From contig NZ_CAHJWD020000427.1 in assembly GCF_903642095.1 (NCBI RefSeq), positions 1-14,909 on the forward strand: DNA of 14,909 nucleotides. Direction: 5' to 3'. The notes beneath the pieces were generated by a model that saw only the letters and a list, made by a program, of their open reading frames with translations, had not been told where the DNA came from and ran no database searches. This document shows, one piece after another, positions 8,001-14,909 of this stretch. This DNA comes from Bathymodiolus brooksi thiotrophic gill symbiont (GTDB taxonomy: Bacteria > Pseudomonadota > Gammaproteobacteria > PS1 > Pseudothioglobaceae). The stretch's first letter is position 1; every line of letters begins with the position of its first letter. A program made the translations under genes and the position numbers.

Positions 8001-11000
8001 TGTCTTTCCTACTTCAGCAGTGTGCCAGTAATGGTTGACGATATCTTTCACCCACACGAGCAACTCCTTATTCTCTTTTTCCTGACCCACCTAAAAAAAT
8101 AAAAATTTATACTACAAAAGGAAATGATCGTGATAACAAGCCTAAGTTTAAAACTTGAATCAAACTGTATAAATTCATGCAGCTTGTATTTATAAAATGC
8201 AGCACTTTTGAATGTTTTATCATGTTATACAAATTCTGTGCTCAGTTAAAGTCATATAGTGCTTTATGGAGATAAACTACAGGCTCAGGTGAGCCTGTAT
8301 CGCTCACCTGACATAAATAAGCCCTCTTAAGAATGTCTGCAAGTCAATATGCCAAAGTCATGTATCAAAAATAAAATCATTTCTTCCAGTAGCAGCTGAG
8401 ACATCTTTAACGGAAGTGTGAACGGACGGACAAACGGACGGACAAGGTGTTTGCAATATAACCCCTTCTCTACGAGTGGGGGTATAAAAATCAGGTATAT
8501 GACCATCCAATGAACATTTCTGCCAAGTTTGGTTCAAATCTGTTTTGTGGTTTCAGAAAAAAAGATGAAAATGTGAAATTCCCATAGGGTCCAATGTTAA
8601 ACTAAGTCAAGTCATGGCGGCCATCTTGGATATGCGATCGGCACAAAAATAACAAACTTGGTACAATGTAGAGGACCACATAGACATCATTTCTATAATG
8701 TTACAATTCCATCGGCTGGGTATTTTATGACAAGAAGATTTTCAAAGTTGGATTTCCGATCTGCACCAAAATAACAAATCTGATGGAAGACCTCCTAATG
8801 AGCATTTCTGCCAAGTTTGGTCCAAATCTGTTCAGTGGTTTCAGAGAAGAAGATGAAAATATGAAAAGTTTACAGACACGGATGCAAAGTGATGACAAAA
8901 GTTCACATGGCCCTTTGGGCCAGGTAAGCTAAAAACACATTGGCCCTCATCCTGAAATATCATTATATATATATACATATCAAGCATTCTGGTTTCATGA
9001 TTTGATATGTCATTGAAATCAATTAAAACTATAAATGTTTCATTTCCAATCATACCAAACATATAACAATATACGAGGCCATGCAAAGTTAATTTATTGG
9101 TTCACAGGCCATTTTTGATGAAAATCAATGAGGGAGGGAGGCACTTGTTTTCCTTTTTTATTGTCCCAAAAGAGTGATGAGGATGTTTTTTACATTGTTC
9201 ATAGACAGAAAAAATTATAAGCGATGTAGTTTTTGGATTTTGTTTTATTAATATGGCAATAAAAATGGGTAATAAGGCACCTTTAAAAGAGATGAGGGAA
9301 ATTATTTTTTGTTGGCCCCATAAAAAATCTTACCTTTGTCAACTTCTTTCCCAAATTCTTAGTGCCATGCCAAACATCAAAAGAGTGTTTGATGTCAGGG
9401 TAATCTTTCTCTGAAACATAAAAATTAACACTATTAATCATTTAAAAGTATTGTTGGGGAAGTAAATCAATTCTAATGAATTTACATTTTGTTGCACTTT
9501 GCATATTGCCATGAAAGAAACAGAAACATTACATAAGAAAGAATGCTTTTCGAGTGAATATGACATGTTAATTGATCTGCTGAATCAATACCGAGCATAT
9601 TGACTTATTCCTAATAAGAAACAAATTGACTGAACATTTAACTTAGTTGTCAAACAGGTTGGAAGGTAGGAGAAATAAGTAAATCTTACTCATCAATGCA
9701 GCTATCTGGTTGTGAGCATCTGTAACAACTTCCACAACTCGCAAATGCTTTTCCCTAAAAAACTGCATCCCTTTCTGGAAACATGCCTTTTCCATATTTG
9801 TGCTCTTTCTGTCAGTGTTGCGCTTGTCCAAAGTCACAATAAATAGGATCTTCTTACTGTGATATTCCATGAAGGTATAGGAACAGTACTGTGCACTGTG
9901 TCCAGGGCTGTCCATCCTTCCATCCCCTGAAAATGATGTAAATTACCTAATTTTGGTCTATTACGTTTCTCTCAGTCAATCTGATATTTTATTAAGCCTC
10001 TTATCATAGTCCTTTTCTAGATGTATACAAATGAAAATGAATACATGTACATACAATGAATACATGTACATACAATTATTGTAAATGTTGGTAGTAATGA
10101 CATGTAACTTTATATCAATGTAAGACCTTTATAAAACTGACATTTACATTGACAAGAGTTTAATTTCACTTAAAATGAAATTATATTGAAAGATCTATTC
10201 CCATGCATACAACCTTCGTTCGGTCTTTCCTTTAATTGGTCATAAGCAGTCTGTACCAAAAACTTTTTCAGCTACTAGCCCGAAATAGCTACTTTTGAGG
10301 TTTTCTTCTATTTGTTTGTATAAATTTCAGTCAAATTTCAATAGCTTGAACAACATTTTACTAGTTTCGAGCATAGGGCTAGTGGCTAAAGGCACAGACT
10401 GCCATAAGGTGTTCTAATAATAATTTACAAAATTTAGGCCAGATAAATTTAAATTCTAACATGACCTTCTTCTTTTGCTTTGTTAACAAACGAGCCAGTT
10501 ATCCATTCGGTATAATCTCATTTGCACACGTGTCGGTGAATGTGAACGACTTTTGCATGGACAGCAAAATAATGACGATAGAGGGTGCAGTATTATTCAA
10601 GTTACATAAATTGTGTGCGACATTTTACGCAAGCGTAAATATAAATTACCGTCTTCCAATCAAAGTATACTACCGTATTTGTACTCTTAGACATATCAGA
10701 ATAGAAATAAATAATGGAAGCCAGAATGTGTTTTGAGTTTTAACATGAATTAGCGGATATTAGTAAATTGTATCCCTTGCTTCTGGCTCGGGATAAAATA
10801 CTAATATCCGCCAATCCATGTTACAACTCCCAACACATTCTGGCTTCCATGATTTATTTCTTTATTTTATATTCTCATCCTCTCACTCTCCTGTTTTTTG
10901 AGCAGCAAAATCACAATTCATTTTCAATTTTTGTGGAATTTTCTTAAAATTTCAGCAATTTTAGCACAAATTCAACTAATTATAAATTATAAATGCCTCC

Positions 11001-14000
11001 CTCCCTTCCCATATTTTTACTGACAGGACGAGAATGTAAAAATTTATTTCATGTGGCCTTACCCAGCACAATAAGATCTTTGTCCTGAAATTCACTGAGA
11101 ACATCCTCCTGTTGTTGCATCCAAAACCTGTCAATTGAGGGCACAAGGTATGTTCCCTGGATACGATGAAATGTCGAAGAACTCAAAAATGGTAGTTTCA
11201 AACATTTTGCCAAAGTGGAAATTTTTTGGAAGTTGTTGCCTGAAATCAAAATAGACGAAGCTAACATTAAGTCTCCAGCATGCATGCGCATATTCAGTAG
11301 AGGTTGAGAGCACCATCTGTGATTTATATGTTCATTTGTGCAGACCTGCAAAGAGAATATAAGATATATGTACATGCATTTATAATAAAAGTCTAGCTAT
11401 ATGTAAATCAGCGAAATGACATAAACTGTGCTACAACTATAAATATAAAACATGTTTAAAATACAGTGTGTGTATATTTTCCGGCTAACTATTTTACAAG
11501 TTTGTAAATAATATTTTTGATAAAAGAAGATGAACTGTGAGCTAATGCGCATGCTCATTTATGATACCCCCGCTCTTCGGTAAACAGGAAGTAGGAATCT
11601 GATGGGTCCAAAAACACTTCCCACAATATGGCATACCTATATGAAGCTTGTGACAAAATATCAGATTCCTGTCATCAATAGTTGCTTAGAAAAATGTGCA
11701 TATACAAAATATATGTTCAATGTGTATAAAAATCAACAAAATCGGCAAACAGGAAGTAGGAATCTGATGGGTCCAAAAACGCTTCCCACGATATGGGGTA
11801 CCTATATGAAGCTTGTGACCAAATATCAGATTTCTGCCATCAATAGTTGCTGAGAAAAATGTTACAAAAAATGTGCATATATGTTCAATGTGTATAAAAA
11901 CCAACTAAGTCGGCAAACAGGAAGCAGGAATCTGACGGGTCCAAAAACGCTACCCACAATATGGTATATCTCTATGACGCTTGTGACCAAATATCAGATT
12001 TCTGCCATCAACAGTTACTGAGAAAAGTGTGACGAAAAATATCTTGGACAGGCAGAAGGACAGAGGTAAAACAGTATACCTCCCTCCCCCTTTGGGGAGC
12101 GGGGGTATAAAAACAAACAAAAAACAAAATTTTAGTAAATACAACATACTCACCCACTTGATGTAGATTGCAGATGCAATGATCTCAGTGGACATAGATA
12201 TAGCTTCTCCACAGTCCTTAAATGTACAGTTGGAATTGACATGTGTTGTAGCTAAGTCCATAAGCTGTCTCTGGTACACAAGAACAGGACGATCACTTGT
12301 CAGCAAGTCAACTTCTTCCTCTTTCTTAATTCTGTGAATTCCTATTCCTAGGTCGATCTCTTGGTCATCCAAAGGTTCATCCTCACCATAATCAGATTCA
12401 TCAGATTCCTCGATGGGGAGGTGTTCGGCATTGTTATGTCTGTGTAGAAGAGACAAGTAACACAATGTGTATTACCATTAAAATAATGTACATGTATCTG
12501 AATTGGATCAGTTGGTATGAATGCAAGTTTAAACAACTGTCCTGTTGAATACATTAAAACCTCATTTTTTATAACATCTGCTTAGTATTACAATTTTCAA
12601 TGTGTATAAAACAAACTATGTCAGCAAACAGGAAGTAGGAATCTCACTGGTCCAAAAAATGCTTCCATTATATGGCATACTTATATGAAGCCCATGACCA
12701 AATATCAGATTGCTGCCATAAATAATTACTGAGAAAAATATCTTGGGACAGACGGATGGACAGAGGTAAAACCGGTGGAGCGGGGTATAATAAAGCTCCT
12801 ATGACATGATCATGCATGGTTCTGTTAATTTATTAGGACCAAATTTCAAGTATGTAAGTAAGTTACAACTGAAACATATGAAACTAGGAAGAACTGTTTT
12901 AGATACCTAAAACTTACGTCTCCCCTTAATGCGGCCATCTGTACAACAACCCATCTTGAAAGACAAAAATGTTATGGCCCGGACAAGAAAATAATATTTA
13001 AAAAACCATTATTTGAACTGGAGGTCAAAGGTCAAGGTCCCACGAAGGTCATTATGGTATGCAACACATCGCCTTATGGTCATACACCCACATACCAAAT
13101 ATCATTGACCTATCTCGAAAGAGTAAAATGTTATGGCCCAGACAAGAAAATACTATCCAAAAACAATTATTTGACCTTGAGGTCAAAGGTCAAGGTCACA
13201 CAAAGGTCACTACGGTATGTGACACACTGCCTTATGGTCATGCACCCACAAATCAAATATAATTGACTTATCTGGAAAGAAAAAAAATTTATGATCTGGA
13301 CAAGCTTTGCTGAGAAGAAGCGGAAGAAGGAAAAATCAGACTAAAACAATATGTCTCCCTTCGTTCGAAGGGGAGACATAATTAATATGACAAACCTTAG
13401 AGTGAAGTTGAGGCTAGGTTCAAAATCTTCATCATCAGAATCATCACCAACATCACTGCACTCTTCAGTAATATCTATTGAGAGACTGTAAGAATAAAAA
13501 ATAATTGTTTATTGGTGTATGTGTATAATATCGAAACAAATTTTGTAACATGGTCCTGATGTGCTGCTGTATAACGAAAAAGCTTTTCAAAATAATATCA
13601 AATCTATAATCTAAATACATGTATTCAGCACACATCTACACAGACAACCCAATATCAAGAAACAAAATTATATCAAAGTTCCAGGCAAACATTTGGTGTG
13701 CCAGAAGCGTGTCAATTCTGTCCAAGTTTGGTAACATTCCCATAAATAGCTAAGGAGGAGTCACACGACTGGCCATTTCAGCTTGTGGATTAATGAAAAT
13801 GTAACGATGACGCAGAAGCCAACATGATCCCTACTAGTAGTAATAAGCATGCAAGCCACAATAATTAATAGGAAACTGTTATACAAGTGACTGTGTTAAA
13901 CAATATTGACAATGTTACCTATAAACATAATGTAGAATATGTCTAATCAAACAAAATGAACATACTCAAATGGGTTCACAAATGAATTTGATTTCTCCAG

Positions 14001-14070
14001 CTTCGTCCGTTTCCTTGAAATGTGATGGCTGCTCCTTTCTTCTACGCCAGAAATACCATAGTCAGAATAT
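5097..14070 (-). CDS. DDE-transposase-like (RNase H-fold) protein, ten exons, 5' end missing
   Basis: Exons in transcript order: 14070-13966, 13485-13396, 12439-12154, 11345-11063, 9926-9690, 9410-9334, 8090-7986, 7093-6864, 6091-5927, 5379-5097. All introns are GT-AG and every phase matches across the junction, giving 1861 coding bases, or 620 residues counted from the first visible (split) codon, and the stop TAA at 5099-5097. Order: basic/acidic N-terminus (1-95), Cys/His knuckle (about 137-173), GDGRMDSPG (256-264), VVTDAHNQI (322-330), HSFDVWH (343-349), linker (361-471), LENFQN (E478), SPPVYRVRN, and a Pro-rich end (LAPIPPPPTRD). I recall the same motif order in large uncharacterised protein families of fish and invertebrates. 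The product may be a transposase or a domesticated derivative. The reading frame is intact. No start codon was found; a further 5' exon is required. Confidence 0.85.
5540..5918 (+). repeat. Decayed LINE 3' end (copy 3) in the last intron of the DDE-like gene
   Basis: WSSLKKFYGRHHELVN can be read at about 5556-5605, matching KTSLRKFYG in the 7154-7740 copy. From about 5727 the LINE tail follows: GGTGTATTGCAATAGGCAGG, CTTCCGGAGCATCTGAGTTA, GATTGACCCTTCTATTTTTC. It is antisense to the host gene and far more diverged than the other copies. A perfect hairpin interrupts it at 5610-5646. Confidence 0.6.
5610..5646. repeat. Perfect 16-bp inverted repeat (hairpin)
   Basis: CTGATTTGGGTAACAG, then the 5-base loop GGTGT, then CTGTTACCCAAATCAG: all 16 bases pair without a mismatch. 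It lies inside the decayed LINE copy just after the RHHELVN coding remnant. There is no T-run or gene end, so it is not a bacterial-type terminator. Confidence 0.9.
6240..6480. repeat. Diverged dispersed repeat with GACGGACATACAGGGG end
   Basis: The run CCAGATATCCAAAATTAGAA ... GTTATTGCATGGAAACC ... AGACGTACAGACGGACATAC leads into a partial terminal hairpin (ACAGGGG ... CCCCTGT), the same layout as the other GGACGGAC-ended elements here. The sequence after it (6480-6750) shows no recognisable gene or repeat. Confidence 0.4.
6755..6842 (+). repeat. Terminal fragment of the AGGTGAGCT-ended repeat family
   Basis: AATGGACGGATAACGGATGC, CAAGTGATGGCAATACATCA and GGCCCTTTGGGCGAGGTGAG match 8872-8932 and, reversed, 3453-3510. 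It ends about 20 bases from the donor of exon 7093-6864. Confidence 0.7.
6864..8090 (-). other. Exons 7-8 of the DDE-like gene: helical linker between second Asp and Glu
   Basis: Exon 8090-7986 (35 codons, phase 0-0, donor TTTCTT|GTAAGT) encodes WVKDIVNHYWHTAEVGKTVE. Exon 7093-6864 starts DIWYGVLHHVVDEHEW, then CQHG, SSAHNSLRSVVMDKYLVNRV and YYLNC, and ends in phase 2. The spaced H/C residues (LHHV..EHEW, CQHG) recall an inserted metal-binding or helical domain, as in several DDE families. In the relatives I recall, this region has W..(L)..H..N.H and C.HG; function unknown. Confidence 0.8.
7154..7740 (+). pseudogene. 5'-truncated LINE: reverse-transcriptase C-terminus plus 3' tail (copy 2)
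   Basis: From about 7163 the plus strand reads YDKRDDFNFPIVNFPFICSD, then AAPAYGVFISQMIRY, SRACGSYQNFLDRGLLLTRK and SLRKFYG, the conserved end of a molluscan LINE reverse-transcriptase polyprotein as I remember it. Near 7391-7395 the frame is broken by a one-base change: after it the correct peptide LHDLVDRYGISVSQTTTDM is in another frame and stops at TAA 7462-7464. The non-coding tail (7529-7740) matches 1696-1916. The copy is dead, and it is antisense in the intron between exons 7093-6864 and 8090-7986. Confidence 0.75.
8281..8487. repeat. Junction of AGGTGAGC termini and a GGACGGAC/GGGGGTATA element
   Basis: TCAGGTGAGC (8285-8294) and GCTCACCTGA (8302-8311) form a perfect 10-bp inverted repeat with a 7-base loop; these are the terminal words of the AGGTGAGCT family facing each other. 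Further right, GAACGGACGGACAAACGGAC is duplicated, and the end is TATAACCCC ... GTGGGGGTATAAAA, the hairpin-type end also seen at 5039-5071 and 12076-12111. Confidence 0.6.
8495..8936 (+). repeat. AGGTGAGCT-ended repeat with duplicated 5' segment
   Basis: ATTTCTGCCAAGTTTGGTTC near 8516 and ATTTCTGCCAAGTTTGGTCC near 8804 head two related segments, each with TGGTTTCAGA and AAGATGAAAAT. Between them are CATGGCGGCCATCTTGGAT and two GCACNAAAATAACAAA words. The end is GCAAAGTGATGACAAAAGTT, CACATGGCCCTTTGGGCCAG, GTAAGCT. It is antisense in an intron of the DDE-like gene. Confidence 0.65.
8937..9333. other. Intron sequence, no gene or repeat recognised
   Basis: Includes a short (TA)n run near 8964-8977. 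The reading frames here lack coding character. The intron stretch 9411-9689 is likewise featureless AT-rich DNA. Confidence 0.4.
9334..9926 (-). other. Exons 5-6 of the DDE-like gene: catalytic-core half of the RNase H-like fold
   Basis: Exon 9926-9690 encodes DGRMDSPGHSAQYCSYTFME, then hydrophobic strands (KKILFIVTLD), a helix rich in charged residues (NMEKACFQKGMQFFREKH) and the strand RVVEVVTD followed by AHNQI. D257 and D325 sit where the first and second acidic residues of DDE enzymes sit: after beta-1 and after beta-4. Exon 9410-9334 encodes KHSFDVWHGTKNLGKKLTK, with the H-x2-D-x-W-H signature (H343, D346, W348, H349). The split codons (A|AG, Lys335) match. Confidence 0.8.
10038..10075. 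repeat. Two tandem copies of a 19-bp unit
   Basis: TGAATACATGTACATACAA occurs twice head to tail without a mismatch. It carries the self-complementary word TACATGTA, or close variants, which recur through the window (near 1362, 4076, 12488 and 13617). Confidence 0.85.
10240..10410. mobile_element. Foldback/MITE-like element, imperfect inverted ends
   Basis: GCAGTCTGT (10246-10254) pairs with ACAGACTGC (10394-10402). Inward, CTACTAGCCCGAAA pairs loosely with TTTCGAGCATAGGGCTAGTG. The arms are about 45 bases with several mismatches and indels. No coding frame. It lies in the intron between exons 11345-11063 and 9926-9690. Confidence 0.5.
10702..10861. mobile_element. Foldback element: two ~72-bp arms, 13-base loop
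   Basis: The left arm includes AATGGAAGCCAGAATGTGTT and GCGGATATTAGTA, ending at TATCCC (10771-10776). The right arm starts GGGATA (10790-10795) and includes TACTAATATCCGCC and AACACATTCTGGCTTCCAT. Arms pair with about six mismatches and a small indel; the loop is TTGCTTCTGGCTC. It would form a long RNA hairpin in the intron if transcribed. The plus-strand frame running into it from 10461 is not a gene. Confidence 0.8.
11063..12439 (-). other. Exons 3-4 of the DDE-like gene: putative zinc knuckle and pre-core region
   Basis: Exon 12439-12154 ends NCTFKDCGEAI ... IYIKW and exon 11345-11063 starts VCTNEHINHRWCSQP, joined in phase 0. C137, C142 and C163, with H167, H170 or C173, are candidate metal ligands. 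The family form I remember is C-x2-C ... C-x2-C/GH ... W-SQP. After it come GDLMLASSILISGNNFQKI and the strand DLIVLG leading to the first catalytic-type Asp. The exon donor after LG splits a Gly codon (G|GG), which restores GDGR with the next exon. Confidence 0.8.
11561..12113. mobile_element. Pearl-like element with three ~165-bp tandem core units
   Basis: Ends: GATACCCCCGCTCTTCGG at the left and GGGGAGCGGGGGTATA at the right are inverted repeats. The core units start at about 11578, 11743 and 11911 with CGG(T/C)AAACAGGAAG, then AATCTGA(T/C)GGGTCCAAAA, ATCAGATT(C/T)CTG(T/C)CATCAA and ATGTTCAATGTGTATAAAA. Before the right end come TCTTGGACAGGCAGAAGGAC and a terminal hairpin (TATACCTCCCTCCCC / GGGGAGCGGGGGTATA, about 12076-12111). 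It is in the intron between exons 12439-12154 and 11345-11063. Short open frames across it are a result of the tandem repeat. Confidence 0.75.
12594..12792. repeat. Partial fourth copy of the 165-bp core unit with right end
   Basis: TCAATGTGTATAAAACAAAC, CAGCAAACAGGAAGTAGGAA, GGTCCAAAAAATGCTTCC and ATCAGATTGCTGCCATAAAT match the core at 11578-12050. It is followed by GACAGACGGATGGACAGAGG and the end GGAGCGGGGTATAATAAAG. The left terminus is missing. Confidence 0.75.
12915..13380. mobile_element. TIR element (TATGTCTCCCC ends) with 157-bp tandem units and AGGTCA repeats
   Basis: The left end TACGTCTCCCCTT and the right end AAGGGGAGACATA are inverted. The right end is itself a hairpin (TATGTCTCCCTTCG / TTCGAAGGGGAGACATA, 13350-13380). 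Inside, two units of about 160 bp start GTTATGGCCC(G/A)GACAAGA near 12971 and 13130 and share GAGGTCAAAGGTCAAGGTC, GCCTTATGGTCAT and ACCCACA. No transposase is encoded, so it is a non-autonomous element. It is in the intron between exons 13485-13396 and 12439-12154. The open frames at 13054-13266 lie in the repeat and are not genes. Confidence 0.75.
13022..13197. promoter_or_regulatory. Nuclear-receptor-type direct repeats (AGGTCA, DR1) in the TIR element
   Basis: AGGTCAAAGGTCAAGGTC occurs at 13022-13039 and again from 13180. This is a perfect DR1 (AGGTCA-A-AGGTCA) followed without a gap by a further half-site, AGGTC(A in the second copy). At 13172-13185 TGACCTTGAGGTCA adds an inverted pair. 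The match to the RXR/HNF4-type consensus is seen; binding is not shown. Confidence 0.4.
13396..14070 (-). other. N-terminal exons of the DDE-like gene: basic then acidic region
   Basis: Exon 14070-13966 (phase 2 in, phase 2 out) reads YSDYGISGVEERSSHHI then the basic run SRKRTKLEK. Exon 13485-13396 begins with the base that completes GA|T (Asp) and encodes TEECSDVGDDSDDEDFEP. Acidic, Ser-rich sequence continues into the next exon (IEESDESDYGEDEPLDDQE). The SRKRTKLEK cluster could be a nuclear localisation signal, which is inference. Neither exon has an in-frame Met, so the start lies upstream. Exon 13485-13396 is called mainly from splice sites and phase fit. Confidence 0.7.
13486..13965. other. 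Intron between exons 1 and 2 (visible) of the DDE-like gene
   Basis: Mostly AT-rich. A fragment around 13718-13765 (TCCAAGTTTGGTAACATTCC, CATAAATAGCTAAGGAGGAG) resembles a stretch common in bivalve dispersed repeats. No gene seen. Confidence 0.4.
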
Positions 14071-14244
14071 CTAAATTAAAAGTACAAATATCAATCATTA
14101 CAAAATCACATATCAAATTACCAGTTTTTGTAGTAATTTGCCTAAAAAAAATAAGATAATTTTACAAAAATCTGCATGATTTTAACACATACATGGTCCA
14201 TCTGTCTACCGTTAAATTCACACACTGTGAGAACATGCAAATTG

Positions 14245-14909
14245 CTATGGATCTTCACATTATTTCTTAAAAATCTTGTTTATAAATCATACTAACAAGA
14301 TCCAAACTAAAAAAACAGTTCAAATGACACTTCTTTAAATAGAAAGCCTTTATATGAAAAATACATATTGATTTTCCTCTATCATATTTATGTTGATAAT
14401 TCAAAAACAGTAGGTATAATTATGTCAAAAATTGTTGAAATGTAGTAAAAAACTAGTTAATGTAATGTTTTTAGAATAGACAAGAAATAAACTTGGTTTG
14501 CATAAGGACATTGAAAATTATTTTCATTTAGCCATGGTCTAAACTAAAATATGCAGTTTAGGACATTTCAGTACAATTTTATAGTCAAATTTCTATGGAT
14601 CTTCATATTATTTTTGAAAACCTTGTTGATGTATCATACTTACAGGATCCAAACTAAAAATGCTATTGAAATGACACTTATTTAATGGAAAGCTTTTTAT
14701 ATAAAAGATACATACTGATTTTCCACTATGGTGATAATTCACAGACAGGTAGATATAATTTTGGTTCCCATAACAAAGTTTTATGCTCAAACTTGTTGAA
14801 AAGTACTTAAAACCTTATTTATGTAATGTACTTCCAGTACCCAAGATATAAACTTGTTTGCATAAAGGAATTGAAAATGATTTTCATTTAGCCATGGTCT
14901 AAAATATGC
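14245..14909. repeat. Two direct units of ~350 bp running off the window end
   Basis: Unit 1 starts CTATGGATCTTCACATTATT at 14245 and unit 2 CTATGGATCTTCATATTATT at 14593. Both continue with GATCCAAACTAAAAA, GAAATGACACTT or close forms, TGATTTTCC, AACTTG(G)TTTGCATAA and end TTTTCATTTAGCCATGGTCT (about 14521 and 14881). Similarity is moderate, with many substitutions and small indels. The minus-strand frame at 14608-14790 is in this repeat. 14071-14244 shows nothing further. An undetected 5' exon of the DDE-like gene may lie here or beyond 14909. Confidence 0.7.

Noticed and set aside
10461..10736. Plus-strand frame of 91 codons
   Set aside because: It lies in an intron and runs into the foldback element; composition and lack of splice context do not suggest coding.
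11578..12110. Regular repeats as a CRISPR-like array
   Set aside because: Units are 165 bp, similar along their full length, without unique spacers, and sit in a TIR-ended element in eukaryotic DNA.
13054..13266. Two overlapping plus-strand frames
   Set aside because: They fall in the tandem units of the TIR element and are produced by the repeat.
14608..14790. Minus-strand frame with a good donor (GATCCT/GTAAGTATGA) as the missing first exon of the DDE-like gene
   Set aside because: It lies in the 350-bp repeat. The frame with the needed phase 2 has a stop shortly upstream and no ATG before the donor.

Overview
This is eukaryotic DNA, most likely from a bivalve mollusc and possibly mussel-like. 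It is AT-rich, with short coding exons bounded by GT/AG splice sites, long introns and many dispersed repeats. The repeats are of kinds I associate with bivalve genomes: a LINE tail with a YDKRDDFNFP / ARACGSY / SLRKFYG-type reverse-transcriptase end, elements ending in GGACGGAC plus a TATACCCCC-type hairpin, and an AGGTGAGCT-ended family. Species placement is inference from memory. No bacterial features, tRNA, rRNA or CRISPR array were seen.

Two host-type spliced genes lie tail to tail. Gene 1 (+, exons within 303-3328) encodes a small protein of about 252 residues. It has an Arg/Gly-rich N-terminus followed by a complete free-standing copy of the zinc-binding 'ballast' domain found at the cytoplasmic C-terminus of the vertebrate P2X7 receptor, with no channel part. 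Gene 2 (-, ten exons, 14070 down to 5097) encodes at least 620 residues; its 5' end was not found. It reads open through every exon with matching splice phases. It has an acidic N-terminus, a Cys/His knuckle and an RNase H-fold/DDE-transposase-like core (GDGRMDSPG, VVTDAHNQI, HSFDVWH, LENFQN).

Layout: 1-302 no gene; 303-3328 gene 1; 3329-5090 repeats; 5091-14070 gene 2, whose introns are loaded with repeats; 14071-14909 a two-unit tandem repeat of about 350 bp. The intron repeats include LINE fragments, a pearl-like element with a 165-bp tandem core, two foldback elements, and a TIR element carrying nuclear-receptor half-sites.

How the two genes work together is not shown by the sequence. 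The candidate 'system' is the pair itself: a zinc-binding P2X7-ballast protein beside a DDE-like protein. It could be a chance neighbourhood, a co-regulated pair, or the cargo of an old or domesticated DNA transposon.
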